From PALSA-660 sp036508875 (lineage in GTDB: Bacteria > Actinomycetota > Coriobacteriia > Anaerosomatales > PALSA-660): DNA of 28,835 bases. Position numbers and translations under genes: made by a program. The DNA lies in NCBI GenBank assembly GCA_036508875.1, contig DATCGP010000059.1, positions 1 to 28,835 on the forward strand. The letters are read 5' to 3'. A model generated the notes under the pieces. It made no database searches, was not told where the DNA came from, and saw nothing but the letters and a program-made list of their open reading frames with translations. This document shows, piece after piece, positions 16,262 through 23,227 of this stretch; position 1 is the first letter of the stretch, and each line of letters begins with the position of its first letter.

Positions 16262-17739
16262 GCGATGACAAGAAGCAGGTGGCTCCGGCCGGCTCCGCTC
16301 ACGGGGGGTTGTCCTCGGACTCGATCTTCGAGCGCGCGACCACGGTCGAGGGCGCGGGCGTCGTCTATTCGACCCGCCAGACGTCCCGTACACGTGAGCT
16401 GCTCGCGCGCTTCACCGGCGCCCGCAGGTCCGTCACGTTCTACCCGCGCGGGCACGTCGTGGTCAAAGACAACCTCGAAGCGCTGTACAAGGCGATCGCG
16501 GAGTACCACAACGAGGGCGTCGATGTGCCGCTCGTCTTCTTCGAGGACGAGGTCATGCTCGGCGAGCAGCTGCTGGCAGCCGAGAGCGTCATCTTCGACC
16601 AGCTCATCCGGGACATGCAGGCCTCGGGCATGACGAGCGTGGACTTCACGCAGGGGCTGACTCTCGACGAGCTCGAGCGCGCGATGCAGGTGCTCTCCTG
16701 CGACTGGGGCGGACTCGAGGCGATGGGCGGCCTGGAGGCGGCGGTCGCCTCCAGGGACATCCCGCACGTCGAGATCGGAACGGTCGCGTTCGCTCGCGAC
16801 CCCGACGACTTCGCCACCCGGATCACGGTGGACAGCGAGATCACCTACACCAAGGCGCTTGACGCTCTCCGTGACTTCAGCCGGAAGCAGGAGCATGGCA
16901 AGAAGCCATCGGTGGACCAAGCTCGCGACGCGGTCCGCAGCGTCGTCGACAACGTCCTCGAGAACAAGGGCGCGATGCTCGAGCTCTCGGGGCTGAAGGA
17001 CTACGACGAGTACGCGTTCTTCCACTCGGTGAACGTGACGATCCTGTCGATCGCGCTCGGATCGCTCATCTCGTCGAACAAGCGCTTCCTGAACTCCCTC
17101 GGTGTCGGCGCGCTGATGCACGACGTCGGCAAGATGGCCGTCGAGATGGAGGTCCTCAACAAGCCGGGCTCGCTCTCCGCAGAGGAGTGGGCGCTCATGC
17201 GGATGCACCCGGTCTACGGTGCGGAAGTGGCCGCCGGGATGCGCGGGCTCGACCGCTCCTCGATCGTCGTCATCCTCGAGCACCACATGCGCTACGACCT
17301 CGACGGGTATCCCGAGCGCCGTCCGCGCCGGCCCCAGCACCTCACGAGCCGCATCGTGGCCATCGCGGACTCGTATGACGCGATGACCTCACGGCGCAGC
17401 TACGCGGTCGCCCATAGGCAGGACGAAGCGGTTGAGGTGCTCGCGAAGAACGCCGGCACCGCATACGACCCGGTGCTCGTCCGGATGTTCACCCAGATGC
17501 TGGGCATGTATCCGCCACGATCTCTGGTACGGTTGACCACGGGCGAGGTCGGGGTCGTCATCAAGCCGAACACCGACATGCTCTCCCCTTGGGTGCGCGT
17601 CATCACCGACGCCGAAGGCGTGTTCACCGAGCCCTTCGACGTCGACCTGCAAGACACGTCGAGTGCGGGCGATCGCAAGGTCGCGGTGTGTCTGGATCCA
17701 CGCACCCTCAACATCGATGTGGACGACTATCTGCACTAG
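16258..17739 (+). CDS. HD-GYP-type phosphohydrolase with N-terminal sensor-like domain
   Basis: The 493-residue protein has an N-terminal domain at about 60-150, shared with the HEAT protein, a linker, and an HD-GYP-type domain at about 245-440. The metal-site motifs FHSVNVT, LMHDVGKMAVE, MHPVYGAE, EHHMRYDLDGYP (about 341-352) and IADSYDAMTS are all present. HD-GYP proteins hydrolyse cyclic dinucleotides such as c-di-GMP. The usual HHExxDGxGYP is altered here to HHMRYDLDGYP, so activity or specificity may differ. There is no signal peptide or transmembrane helix. The start at 16258 overlaps the HEAT gene. A c-di-GMP link is inferred from the family only. Confidence 0.87.
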   Translation: MSDDKKQVAPAGSAHGGLSSDSIFERATTVEGAGVVYSTRQTSRTRELLARFTGARRSVTFYPRGHVVVKDNLEALYKAIAEYHNEGVDVPLVFFEDEVMLGEQLLAAESVIFDQLIRDMQASGMTSVDFTQGLTLDELERAMQVLSCDWGGLEAMGGLEAAVASRDIPHVEIGTVAFARDPDDFATRITVDSEITYTKALDALRDFSRKQEHGKKPSVDQARDAVRSVVDNVLENKGAMLELSGLKDYDEYAFFHSVNVTILSIALGSLISSNKRFLNSLGVGALMHDVGKMAVEMEVLNKPGSLSAEEWALMRMHPVYGAEVAAGMRGLDRSSIVVILEHHMRYDLDGYPERRPRRPQHLTSRIVAIADSYDAMTSRRSYAVAHRQDEAVEVLAKNAGTAYDPVLVRMFTQMLGMYPPRSLVRLTTGEVGVVIKPNTDMLSPWVRVITDAEGVFTEPFDVDLQDTSSAGDRKVAVCLDPRTLNIDVDDYLH

Positions 17740-17744
17740 GGTAT

Positions 17745-17763
17745 CGACCGCCACGTGCGGTCG
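17745..17763 (+). repeat. Perfect 7-base hairpin after the HD-GYP gene
   Basis: CGACCGC (17745-17751) pairs with GCGGTCG (17757-17763) around a five-base loop, just past the HD-GYP stop. There is no T-run after it, so it is a doubtful terminator. A TAGGGT hexamer at 17737-17742, partly in the stop codon, may be a -10 box for the following gene. Confidence 0.4.
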
Positions 17764-17814
17764 GCCGGTACGAACCGAAGCACGCCTGACTCCAGTCCGA
17801 GGAGCGTCAACATC

Positions 17815-20604
17815 ATGGCCAAGAAGCCCGCAACCGCCCCGCTGGTCTCCCTGCGCGCGCGTATCATCACCGCGACCGTCCTCGTCATGGTGCTGCTGGC
17901 CGCGACCGCAGGTGCGACGGCACGCTTCTACACCGACATGCAGTGGTTCTCGGACCTCGGGCAGTCGGCGGTCTTCTGGACGCGCATCTGGAGCGGATGG
18001 GCCCTCGGCGCCGCTTTCGCCGTTCTCACGTTCGCGATCGTCTACGCGAACTTCCTCATCGCCCGCCGGCTGCGGCCGCGGGTGGCCGTCGCTGCCTATC
18101 CCCAAGGGACGCCGCTGACACCTCAGCAGCAGATCGAGGAGATGGTCCGCCGCGTGCGCGACGGCATCGACCCGTGGGCGTGGCTCATCATGCTGCTGCT
18201 GGCAGCCTTCGTGGCCATCAGCATCGGCTTCGCGATGGCAGGCGACTGGGAGGTCTTCCGCCTCGCATTGGCGTCCAAGCCGTTCGGCGTCGTAGACCCG
18301 CAGTTCGGTCTCGATGTGGGCTTCTACGTCTTCACACTGCCGGCGTTGCGCCTGATCTCCGACTGGCTGTTCGGGGTCCTGGCGCTGACACTGGTGCTCA
18401 CGATCCTGGTGCACCTCTACGAGGGCGGCATCCGGCCCACCGAGCGGCTCCGTGGTTTCGATCCGCACGTAAAGGCGCACATCTCGGTGCTGCTCGGGAT
18501 CATCGTCGCCTCGAAGGCGTTCGACTACTGGCTGGCGATATACGAGCTGAACTTCTCGCCGAGAGGGCAGGTTCTCGGCGCGTCCTACACCGACGTCACC
18601 GCGCAGATCCCGGCCTACTGGATACTCATCGTGATCTGTCTCGCGATGGGCGTGCTGCTACTGCTCAACATCCGCTACAAGGGCTGGAAGCTCCCGCTCA
18701 TCGGAGTCGGCGTCTGGGTCGGCGCCAGCGTGCTCGTCGGCACCGTCTACCCGGTCGTGGTCCAGCAGCTCATCGTGGCGCCGAACGAGCTCGCGTTCGA
18801 GAAGCCCTACATCCAGCGCAACATCACCGCGACGCGCGCCGCGTTCGACCTGGAGTCGATCGTCGCCACGGCGTTCCCCGCCGCCACCGATCTGACCGCG
18901 GCCGACATCGCGGAGGCCACCTCCACCGTCAAGAACATCCGCCTCTTCGACCCGAACGTGGTGGTCGATTCCTACAAGCAACTGCAGGAGATCCGCTTCT
19001 ACTACGACTTCCGGGGCGTCGACATCGATCGCTACGTGATCGACGGCGTGCGACGTCAGGCCCTGATCTCGGCGCGCGAGATGAACGTGTCGCAGCTCGA
19101 CGCCACGGCGAACACGTGGATCAACCGGCACCTGGTCTACACACATGGGTACGGCGTGGTGATGAGCCCCGTCAACGAGGTCAGCAACGAGGGACTGCCG
19201 CTGTTCTTCATCCAGGACCTCCCCCCGAAGTCGTCGGTCGACATCACCGTCACGGTCCCTGGGATCTACTTCGGTGAGGAGACGAGCGACTACGCGATCG
19301 TGGACACCACCCAGAAGGAGTTCGACTACCCGGTCGGAGGCGAGAACGCGACGACCGCGTACTCCGGCGGCAACGGCATCCCGGTCGGGTCGCTCGGCGA
19401 CCGGCTGGCGTTCGCGATCGTCAACGGCGACGTCGAGATCCTGTTCTCGAGCGCCATCACGCCCACGAGCAAGATGCTGTACCGCCGCACGATCACCGAC
19501 CGCGTGACCGAACTGGCTCCGTGGCTCACGCTCGACAGCGACCCGTACCCGGTGGTAGTCGACGGCCACATCCTCTGGGTGCTCGACGGCTTCACTACCT
19601 CCAGCGACTACCCGTACTCGCAACGCGAGGGCAGTACGGGCCTGAACTACATCCGCAACTCCGTCAAGATCACGGTGGATGCGTACAACGGCAAGACCAC
19701 GTTCTACGCTTTCGACGAGTCCGACCCGATCCTGGCCGCATACCGCGACCTGTTCCCGACGCTGTTCGTCGACGCCTCGCAGATGCCTGAGGCGATCCGC
19801 GCCCACCTGCGCTACCCGGAGGACCTCTTCCGGATGCAGGCCGAGGTCTACAAGACCTACCACATGCTCGATCCGCAGGTCTTCTACAACAAGGAGGACC
19901 AGTGGGCGATACCGGGCGAGGGCACCGACAACCCGATGGACCCGTTCTACGTGCTCATGCAACTGCCGGGTGAGACCAGCGAGGACTTCCTGCTCATGGA
20001 GCCCTTCACCCCCCGCAGCAAGGACAACATGATCGGCTGGATGGCGGCGAAGTCGGACCCGGCTTCGTACGGTCAGCGCATCGTCTACAACTTCCCGAAG
20101 CAACGGCTCGTCATGGGGCCGCAGCAGATCCGGGCGCGCCTGAACCAGGAGCCGGACATCAGCAAGGAGCTCACGCTGCTGAACCAGCAGGGGAGCAACG
20201 TCATCTTCGGGAACCTGCTCGTGATCCCGATCCGGGACTCGATCGTCTACGTGGAACCGCTCTACATCCAGGCCTCACAGTCGCCGATGCCCGAGCTGAA
20301 GCGCGTGATCGTGGCGTACTCGGATCGGATCGCCATGGACACGAACCTGGGCGGCGCGCTCGCCAAGGTCTTCGGCGCCGGGGCCGACGCGTCGACCGGC
20401 ACCACCGGATCCGTCACGCCGACGAGCACCGTGCCCGCGGGATCCTCGGACGATATCATCGCTGCGCGGGACCTGTACGCGAAGGCGCTGGCGGCGCAAC
20501 AGGCGGGCGACTGGGCGTCGTACGGTACCTACATCAAGCAGCTCGGCGACATCCTGGACAGACTGGCTTCAGCCTCGCAGGTGACGACGGCGACCGCCAA
20601 GTAA
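17815..20604 (+). CDS. UPF0182 family integral membrane protein
   Basis: The 929-residue protein is a full-length UPF0182 (COG1615) member. The N-terminal third holds about seven transmembrane helices, with the hallmark TDMQWFSDLGQSAVFWTRI between the first two and VGFYVFTLPALRLI later. A long extracytoplasmic domain follows, with EFDYPVGGENATTAYSGGNG, YLRDVNPLL-like equivalents, and DPFYVLMQLPGE. The end is a Gly/Thr/Ser-rich linker (about 860-885) and a short helix. Function is unknown; the family is found mainly in Actinomycetota. ATG 17815 follows GAGGAG (about 17799-17804); the GTG at 17755 would add 20 residues and lies in the hairpin region. Confidence 0.9.
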   Translation: MAKKPATAPLVSLRARIITATVLVMVLLAATAGATARFYTDMQWFSDLGQSAVFWTRIWSGWALGAAFAVLTFAIVYANFLIARRLRPRVAVAAYPQGTPLTPQQQIEEMVRRVRDGIDPWAWLIMLLLAAFVAISIGFAMAGDWEVFRLALASKPFGVVDPQFGLDVGFYVFTLPALRLISDWLFGVLALTLVLTILVHLYEGGIRPTERLRGFDPHVKAHISVLLGIIVASKAFDYWLAIYELNFSPRGQVLGASYTDVTAQIPAYWILIVICLAMGVLLLLNIRYKGWKLPLIGVGVWVGASVLVGTVYPVVVQQLIVAPNELAFEKPYIQRNITATRAAFDLESIVATAFPAATDLTAADIAEATSTVKNIRLFDPNVVVDSYKQLQEIRFYYDFRGVDIDRYVIDGVRRQALISAREMNVSQLDATANTWINRHLVYTHGYGVVMSPVNEVSNEGLPLFFIQDLPPKSSVDITVTVPGIYFGEETSDYAIVDTTQKEFDYPVGGENATTAYSGGNGIPVGSLGDRLAFAIVNGDVEILFSSAITPTSKMLYRRTITDRVTELAPWLTLDSDPYPVVVDGHILWVLDGFTTSSDYPYSQREGSTGLNYIRNSVKITVDAYNGKTTFYAFDESDPILAAYRDLFPTLFVDASQMPEAIRAHLRYPEDLFRMQAEVYKTYHMLDPQVFYNKEDQWAIPGEGTDNPMDPFYVLMQLPGETSEDFLLMEPFTPRSKDNMIGWMAAKSDPASYGQRIVYNFPKQRLVMGPQQIRARLNQEPDISKELTLLNQQGSNVIFGNLLVIPIRDSIVYVEPLYIQASQSPMPELKRVIVAYSDRIAMDTNLGGALAKVFGAGADASTGTTGSVTPTSTVPAGSSDDIIAARDLYAKALAAQQAGDWASYGTYIKQLGDILDRLASASQVTTATAK

Positions 20605-20642
20605 GCCGCAGGTCGTAGCGCTGTCCATGCCCTCCGACTGTC

Positions 20643-20696
20643 GTCGGAATGGTACCGATAGGGTGTGTCGGAATCCGATCGTATGTGGCTTCCGAC
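20643..20696 (+). repeat. TCGGAAT direct repeats and GTCGGAA/TTCCGAC inverted repeat
   Basis: TCGGAAT occurs at 20644-20650 and 20668-20674, 24 bases apart. GTCGGAA (20667-20673) is inverted as TTCCGAC at 20690-20696. TAGGGT at 20659-20664, a plausible -10 box, lies between the first two copies. This layout could be an operator around a promoter, or a leader hairpin. Confidence 0.5.
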
Positions 20697-20735
20697 CGCT
20701 CGCCGGTGGCGTGTTCTGGCGGATTGTGGTAAGGT

Positions 20736-20940
20736 ACGGCCTCGGGTGGTCCGCGTTGGGCCACGGAAGGTGCTCCATTGGCGTGCTGCCGTCGCGTCAG
20801 GCAGGCAGCAGGGACCGGCGCCGGAGCGCGAAATCGGACTAGGTGCGCCGCTCGGCTGTTTTCCACAAGCACGGTCGAGCAGAGCGGCGTTCCAGGAGAC
20901 GAGAGCATCGGTCCCAGCTTCGGAAAAACGCATACTCGTG
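20736..20940 (+). ncRNA. Candidate structured RNA, family unknown
   Basis: Perfect or near-perfect complementary pairs cluster in 180 bases: GTGGTCC/GGGCCAC (20746-20764, one G-U), TGCTGCC/GGCAGCA (20784-20810), GGGACCG/CGGTCCC (20811-20817 with 20909-20915), GCGC/GCGC inside that (20818-20829), and CGCCGCTC/GAGCGGCG (20846-20853 with 20882-20889). The pairs nest without conflict, which suits a folded RNA. Direction is assumed + because the next gene is on that strand. In high-GC sequence some pairs arise by chance; no known family was recognised. Confidence 0.3.
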
Positions 20941-21146
20941 CTCTTTTCTGGCACACGGCGGCGGCCCGATGACGGCCCGCACGTGAGCCGAAGGTGCGAG
21001 GCAGCTGCCCTTCCTGCTTCCCTCCGTGTCGCGCCCTCCGCGACGCATCCACCACCCCCAAGCTGTCTTGACGCATGCCCCAGTGCGTAGTTCGACGCGC
21101 CTTCGCTTGTCGCCGCCAGTCCTGCTCCCGGCACACGGAGGCCCTT

Positions 21147-21707
21147 GTGAAGGTACGTAGTCTGTTGAGCTCCAGCCAGGTCGCGCGCGGTCTCACCGCT
21201 GCGACCCTGGCCGCAGCCCTCGCGGTCAGCGGGGGCTCCATCCCGATCGCATGGGCCGCGACGGTCCCTGCTTCCGCTCCCATCGTCGTCGAAGCGTCGG
21301 CGGTCGCGACCGCGTCGGTGGCCGCGTCAGCCACACCGGATGCGACCACAGTGGTGACGGTCGTGCCGGTCGTGACGGTCGTGCCGGTCGTGAAGCCGGT
21401 CACCTTCGCCGTTCCCAAGAAGCTCACGGTGCGCCAGATCATCACGAAGGTGGGCCGTGAAGCCCACCTGAAGCAGTCCGAGATCGACGGGCTGATGTGG
21501 ATAGCGAAGCGCGAGTCGAACTTCCACTCCACGAGCGCGTCCCGGAGTGGATGCTACGGGCTCTTCCAGCTGTCCCGGGGCATGGCCAAGGGCCATCCCT
21601 GGAAGGACCCGGCATGGAACACCAAGCGCGCCATCAAGTACATGAAGGGCCGCTACGGCGGCGTGCTCAAGGCCAAGGCCTTCTGGCTCAGGCACCACTG
21701 GTACTAG
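21147..21707 (+). CDS. Secreted lytic-transglycosylase-like protein
   Basis: The 186-residue protein starts with a signal peptide ending near AWAA (about residues 34-37). A Val/Ala/Pro/Thr linker follows, including a VVTVVPVV repeat, then a short domain at about 100-186 with LMWIAKRESNFHSTSASRSGCYGLFQLS. This is the SLT/lysozyme-like signature: the E of KRESNF is the likely catalytic acid and GCYGLFQLS matches the 'GxxGLxQ' strand. It would cleave peptidoglycan glycan strands. The start is GTG at 21147, with GGAGG five bases upstream (21137-21141). The upstream in-frame ATG at 21075 lacks a signal sequence. The domain is minimal and activity is inferred. Confidence 0.83.
   Translation: MKVRSLLSSSQVARGLTAATLAAALAVSGGSIPIAWAATVPASAPIVVEASAVATASVAASATPDATTVVTVVPVVTVVPVVKPVTFAVPKKLTVRQIITKVGREAHLKQSEIDGLMWIAKRESNFHSTSASRSGCYGLFQLSRGMAKGHPWKDPAWNTKRAIKYMKGRYGGVLKAKAFWLRHHWY
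21354..21389 (+). repeat. 18-base tandem duplication inside the transglycosylase gene
   Basis: The 18-base unit starting GTGACGGTCGTGCCGGTC occurs twice in tandem at 21354-21371 and 21372-21389, encoding VTVVPV twice. It lies in the linker between signal peptide and catalytic domain, where length can vary by slippage without harm. Confidence 0.85.
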
Positions 21708-21733
21708 GACCCCGGAGGCCCGGCCTCCGTTCA

Positions 21734-21770
21734 CCGGCCGTCTCCCCGCGCATCTAGGGGAGGCGGCCGG
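21734..21770 (+). terminator. Strong hairpin after the transglycosylase gene
   Basis: A 14-base stem (CCGGCCGTCTCCCC at 21734-21747 with GGGGAGGCGGCCGG at 21757-21770, one G-U) has a 9-base loop. A smaller stem, GGAGGCC/GGCCTCC (21714-21728), precedes it. The following CCTGCGTTTCGG has only a short T-run, so it could be an intrinsic terminator or simply an mRNA-end stem. Confidence 0.55.
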
Positions 21771-21834
21771 CCTGCGTTTCGGGTATGTTCATGGAGGCAT
21801 ATGCATGCGGCCGTCCGAGCCTTAAGGAGGTCCG

Positions 21835-22191
21835 ATGAGCGACGACACGCAGGAGCCTGACGAGGGAGCGTCACAGGACGACTTCCTCGCGAGGATCCTC
21901 GACAAGCTGGTCGACTTGGCGCAGACCGCGCGCGACTGGGTCCGCCAGGAGGCCGAGTCGGTCGTCAAAGAGAAGATCGTTCCCCCGCTGCAGAAGCTGG
22001 GGATCGCTGTCGCTTCCGCCTTCGCGGCCGCCACGCTGCTGGTCATCGGGCTGATCTTCATCGCGGTCGCCGGCATCGTGTACCTCTCCCAGCTGCTGGG
22101 CGTCGCACTCGCGTTCCTGCTGATCGGGCTGGTCTTCGTGCTCGGAGCGGCGATCTTCACCACTCGCAAGGTCAAGGCGATGCAAAGATGA
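21835..22191 (+). CDS. Holin-superfamily (actinobacterial Holin-X-like) membrane protein
   Basis: This 118-residue protein has an acidic N-terminus, an amphipathic helix (about 18-55, DDFLARILDKLVDLAQTARD) and two transmembrane helices (about 56-80, AVASAFAAATLLVIGLIFIAV, and 85-107). The pattern fits the actinobacterial phage-holin-family/DUF1469-type proteins, which are chromosomal envelope proteins and not phage holins in most hosts. An unusually good ribosome site, AAGGAGG at 21823-21829, precedes ATG 21835, suggesting high expression. It overlaps the next gene by four bases (ATGA). Confidence 0.75.
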   Translation: MSDDTQEPDEGASQDDFLARILDKLVDLAQTARDWVRQEAESVVKEKIVPPLQKLGIAVASAFAAATLLVIGLIFIAVAGIVYLSQLLGVALAFLLIGLVFVLGAAIFTTRKVKAMQR

Positions 22192-22418
22192 GCGAGAATC
22201 CCGTCGTGCCGGCCGACGCTGCGATCACCCTGGACCAGATCCGGGGCAAGGCGCTGGCGATCCGGGACGAGGTCAAGCAAGAGATCTCCGACCAGGTCAG
22301 TGACCGTCGAAACCAACTGGTCGCGGCGGGCGTCGTCGCGATCGTCGTGGTCGTCGGCATCGCGTACCTCGTCGGCTCGCGCGCCGGACGGCGCTCGGCC
22401 GGACCGCGCCCCCACTAG
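22188..22418 (+). CDS. Single-helix membrane protein, unknown family
   Basis: A 76-residue protein with a charged helix (residues about 15-40, KALAIRDEVKQEISDQVSDR), one transmembrane helix (about 44-64, LVAAGVVAIVVVVGIAYLVG) and a basic, Pro/His-ended tail (SRAGRRSAGPRPH). This layout resembles the small DUF3618-type partners that often follow the Holin-X gene in actinobacteria; I treat that as a resemblance. The ATG at 22188 overlaps the preceding stop, so the pair is coupled. Confidence 0.65.
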   Translation: MSENPVVPADAAITLDQIRGKALAIRDEVKQEISDQVSDRRNQLVAAGVVAIVVVVGIAYLVGSRAGRRSAGPRPH

Positions 22419-22424
22419 GGCAAC

Positions 22425-22898
22425 GTGGAACTCCTGGACGTCAGCGCATCCGCGGGCGCCGTGTCCGCTCGCGTAGCCTTCTCGCCGGGTGAGCCGATGC
22501 GGACCTCCGAGGTCCCCGGTCTCTCCGTCGCCGCTCTTGCGGCCCTGCCCGGTCTACGCGGACATCGCTGCGACAACGGCGCCGGGCTCACGTTCGCTGA
22601 GGAGCTGGTCGATACCGAGTTCGCTCACCTCATCGAGCATGCCGCCCTCGAACTCATGGCGATGGCGGGCGCTTCTCCGCTGCTGCGTGGCAAGACGTTC
22701 TGGGACTTCGCTGCGGAGGGACGAGGCGTCTTCCGGGTGCGCATAGAGTGCGAGGACGAGGCGCTCGCGCGCGGCGCGTTGGATTCCGCGTGCGTGTTCG
22801 TGCGCGCGCTGGCGCGGGGGGAAGCGGCGATGGACATGGAGGCCGAGGCGCGCCGGCTTCGTGGGTGCTGGCGGCGTCCGTGCCCGCCCGTGATTTGA
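22425..22898 (+). CDS. Stand-alone protein resembling the cyanophycin synthetase N-terminal domain
   Basis: The 157-residue protein contains DTEFAHLIEHAALELMAMAG (residues about 63-82), like the 'EHVALELQ.LAG' helix of the cyanophycin synthetase N domain, then a GKTFWDF...GVFRVRIECEDEALARGA segment like its following strand and helix. The helix carries HLIEH (68-72), an HxxEH motif as in inverted zincins (M16 peptidases). No ATP-grasp or Mur-ligase domain of cyanophycin synthetase follows; the protein ends at residue 157. The start is GTG 22425 after AGGG. It is six bases from the previous gene. Function inferred only; a small metallopeptidase-like or substrate-binding role is possible. Confidence 0.55.
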   Translation: MELLDVSASAGAVSARVAFSPGEPMRTSEVPGLSVAALAALPGLRGHRCDNGAGLTFAEELVDTEFAHLIEHAALELMAMAGASPLLRGKTFWDFAAEGRGVFRVRIECEDEALARGALDSACVFVRALARGEAAMDMEAEARRLRGCWRRPCPPVI

Positions 22899-22972
22899 CC
22901 GCGCCCCCGCCGGCGGTGTAGCCTACGCGAACCCAGCGGCGTCTTGCCGCCGGGCTTCACATACGACATCAC

Positions 22973-23180
22973 GGACGTGAGGGAAGAGGGCCCGCGGGCC
23001 CAGCCACCCCTCCCATGTCCCCGGCCAGATCCGCGAGACGCGGAGGAAGCCGGTCGGCTTCCCGGACCGTTATCCGCCGGGGTTGAGGTCTTCCCGTGGC
23101 CGCGTGCGCGGGGGACGAAGACAGGTGGTACCGCGAGAGACGACCCTCGCCCTGTTGAATAGGGGGTCGTCTTGTTGTTT
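22973..23180 (+). promoter_or_regulatory. T-box leader controlling the aminotransferase-ddl operon
   Basis: GGTGGTACCGCG at 23124-23135 is the conserved T-box sequence, which binds the CCA end of uncharged tRNA; its variable base after UGG is U, which fits a tRNA with discriminator A. It is followed by the competing terminator stem (23138-23172). Upstream, GGACGTG (22973-22979) pairs with CATGTCC (23014-23020) and encloses an internal loop. On its 3' side GCC lies at 23003-23005 followed by A. That would read as an Ala specifier in a short, distal-less Stem I. CCCCGGC/GCCGGGG and two small stems lie between. The T-box itself is secure; the specifier is a guess. Confidence 0.85.
23138..23172 (+). 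terminator. T-box intrinsic terminator
   Basis: AGACGACCC (23138-23146) pairs with GGGTCGTCT (23164-23172), with an inner CCCT/AGGG pair, and is followed by the T-rich TGTTGTTT. The 5' arm overlaps the region that pairs in the antiterminator, as expected for a T-box transcriptional switch. Confidence 0.85.
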
Positions 23181-23227
23181 CCGGGGAAAGCTCCTCGGAG
23201 GCGGATGCGGAAGGCGGGTGAGCGCAG

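Larger units (their letters stand above)
20605..21146. other. Gene-free spacer of 542 bases
   Basis: No frame here has a convincing gene: open frames exist on both strands but none has a ribosome site, a known motif or a consistent codon pattern. The spacer contains repeats of TCGGAAT and TTCCGAC (20643-20696), a run of nested inverted repeats (20736-20940) and, near the downstream gene, TTGACG at 21068-21073 as a possible -35. The 20920-20955 stretch is noticeably less GC-rich than its surroundings. I saw no tRNA, no tmRNA ends and no c-di-AMP riboswitch core. Confidence 0.6.

Noticed and set aside
14135..16393. A 752-codon minus-strand open frame
   Set aside because: It mirrors the HEAT gene; its protein has no recognisable motif and the typical low-complexity shadow composition.
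20605..21146. c-di-AMP (ydaO) riboswitch before the transglycosylase
   Set aside because: The expected GGGTGAATC and GACAGCTAACC core elements are not found.
20605..21146. tmRNA, RNase P RNA or SRP RNA in the spacer
   Set aside because: No tmRNA 5'/3' ends or tag, no RNase P conserved core and no SRP GGAAGGAAGCAGC-type loop could be seen.
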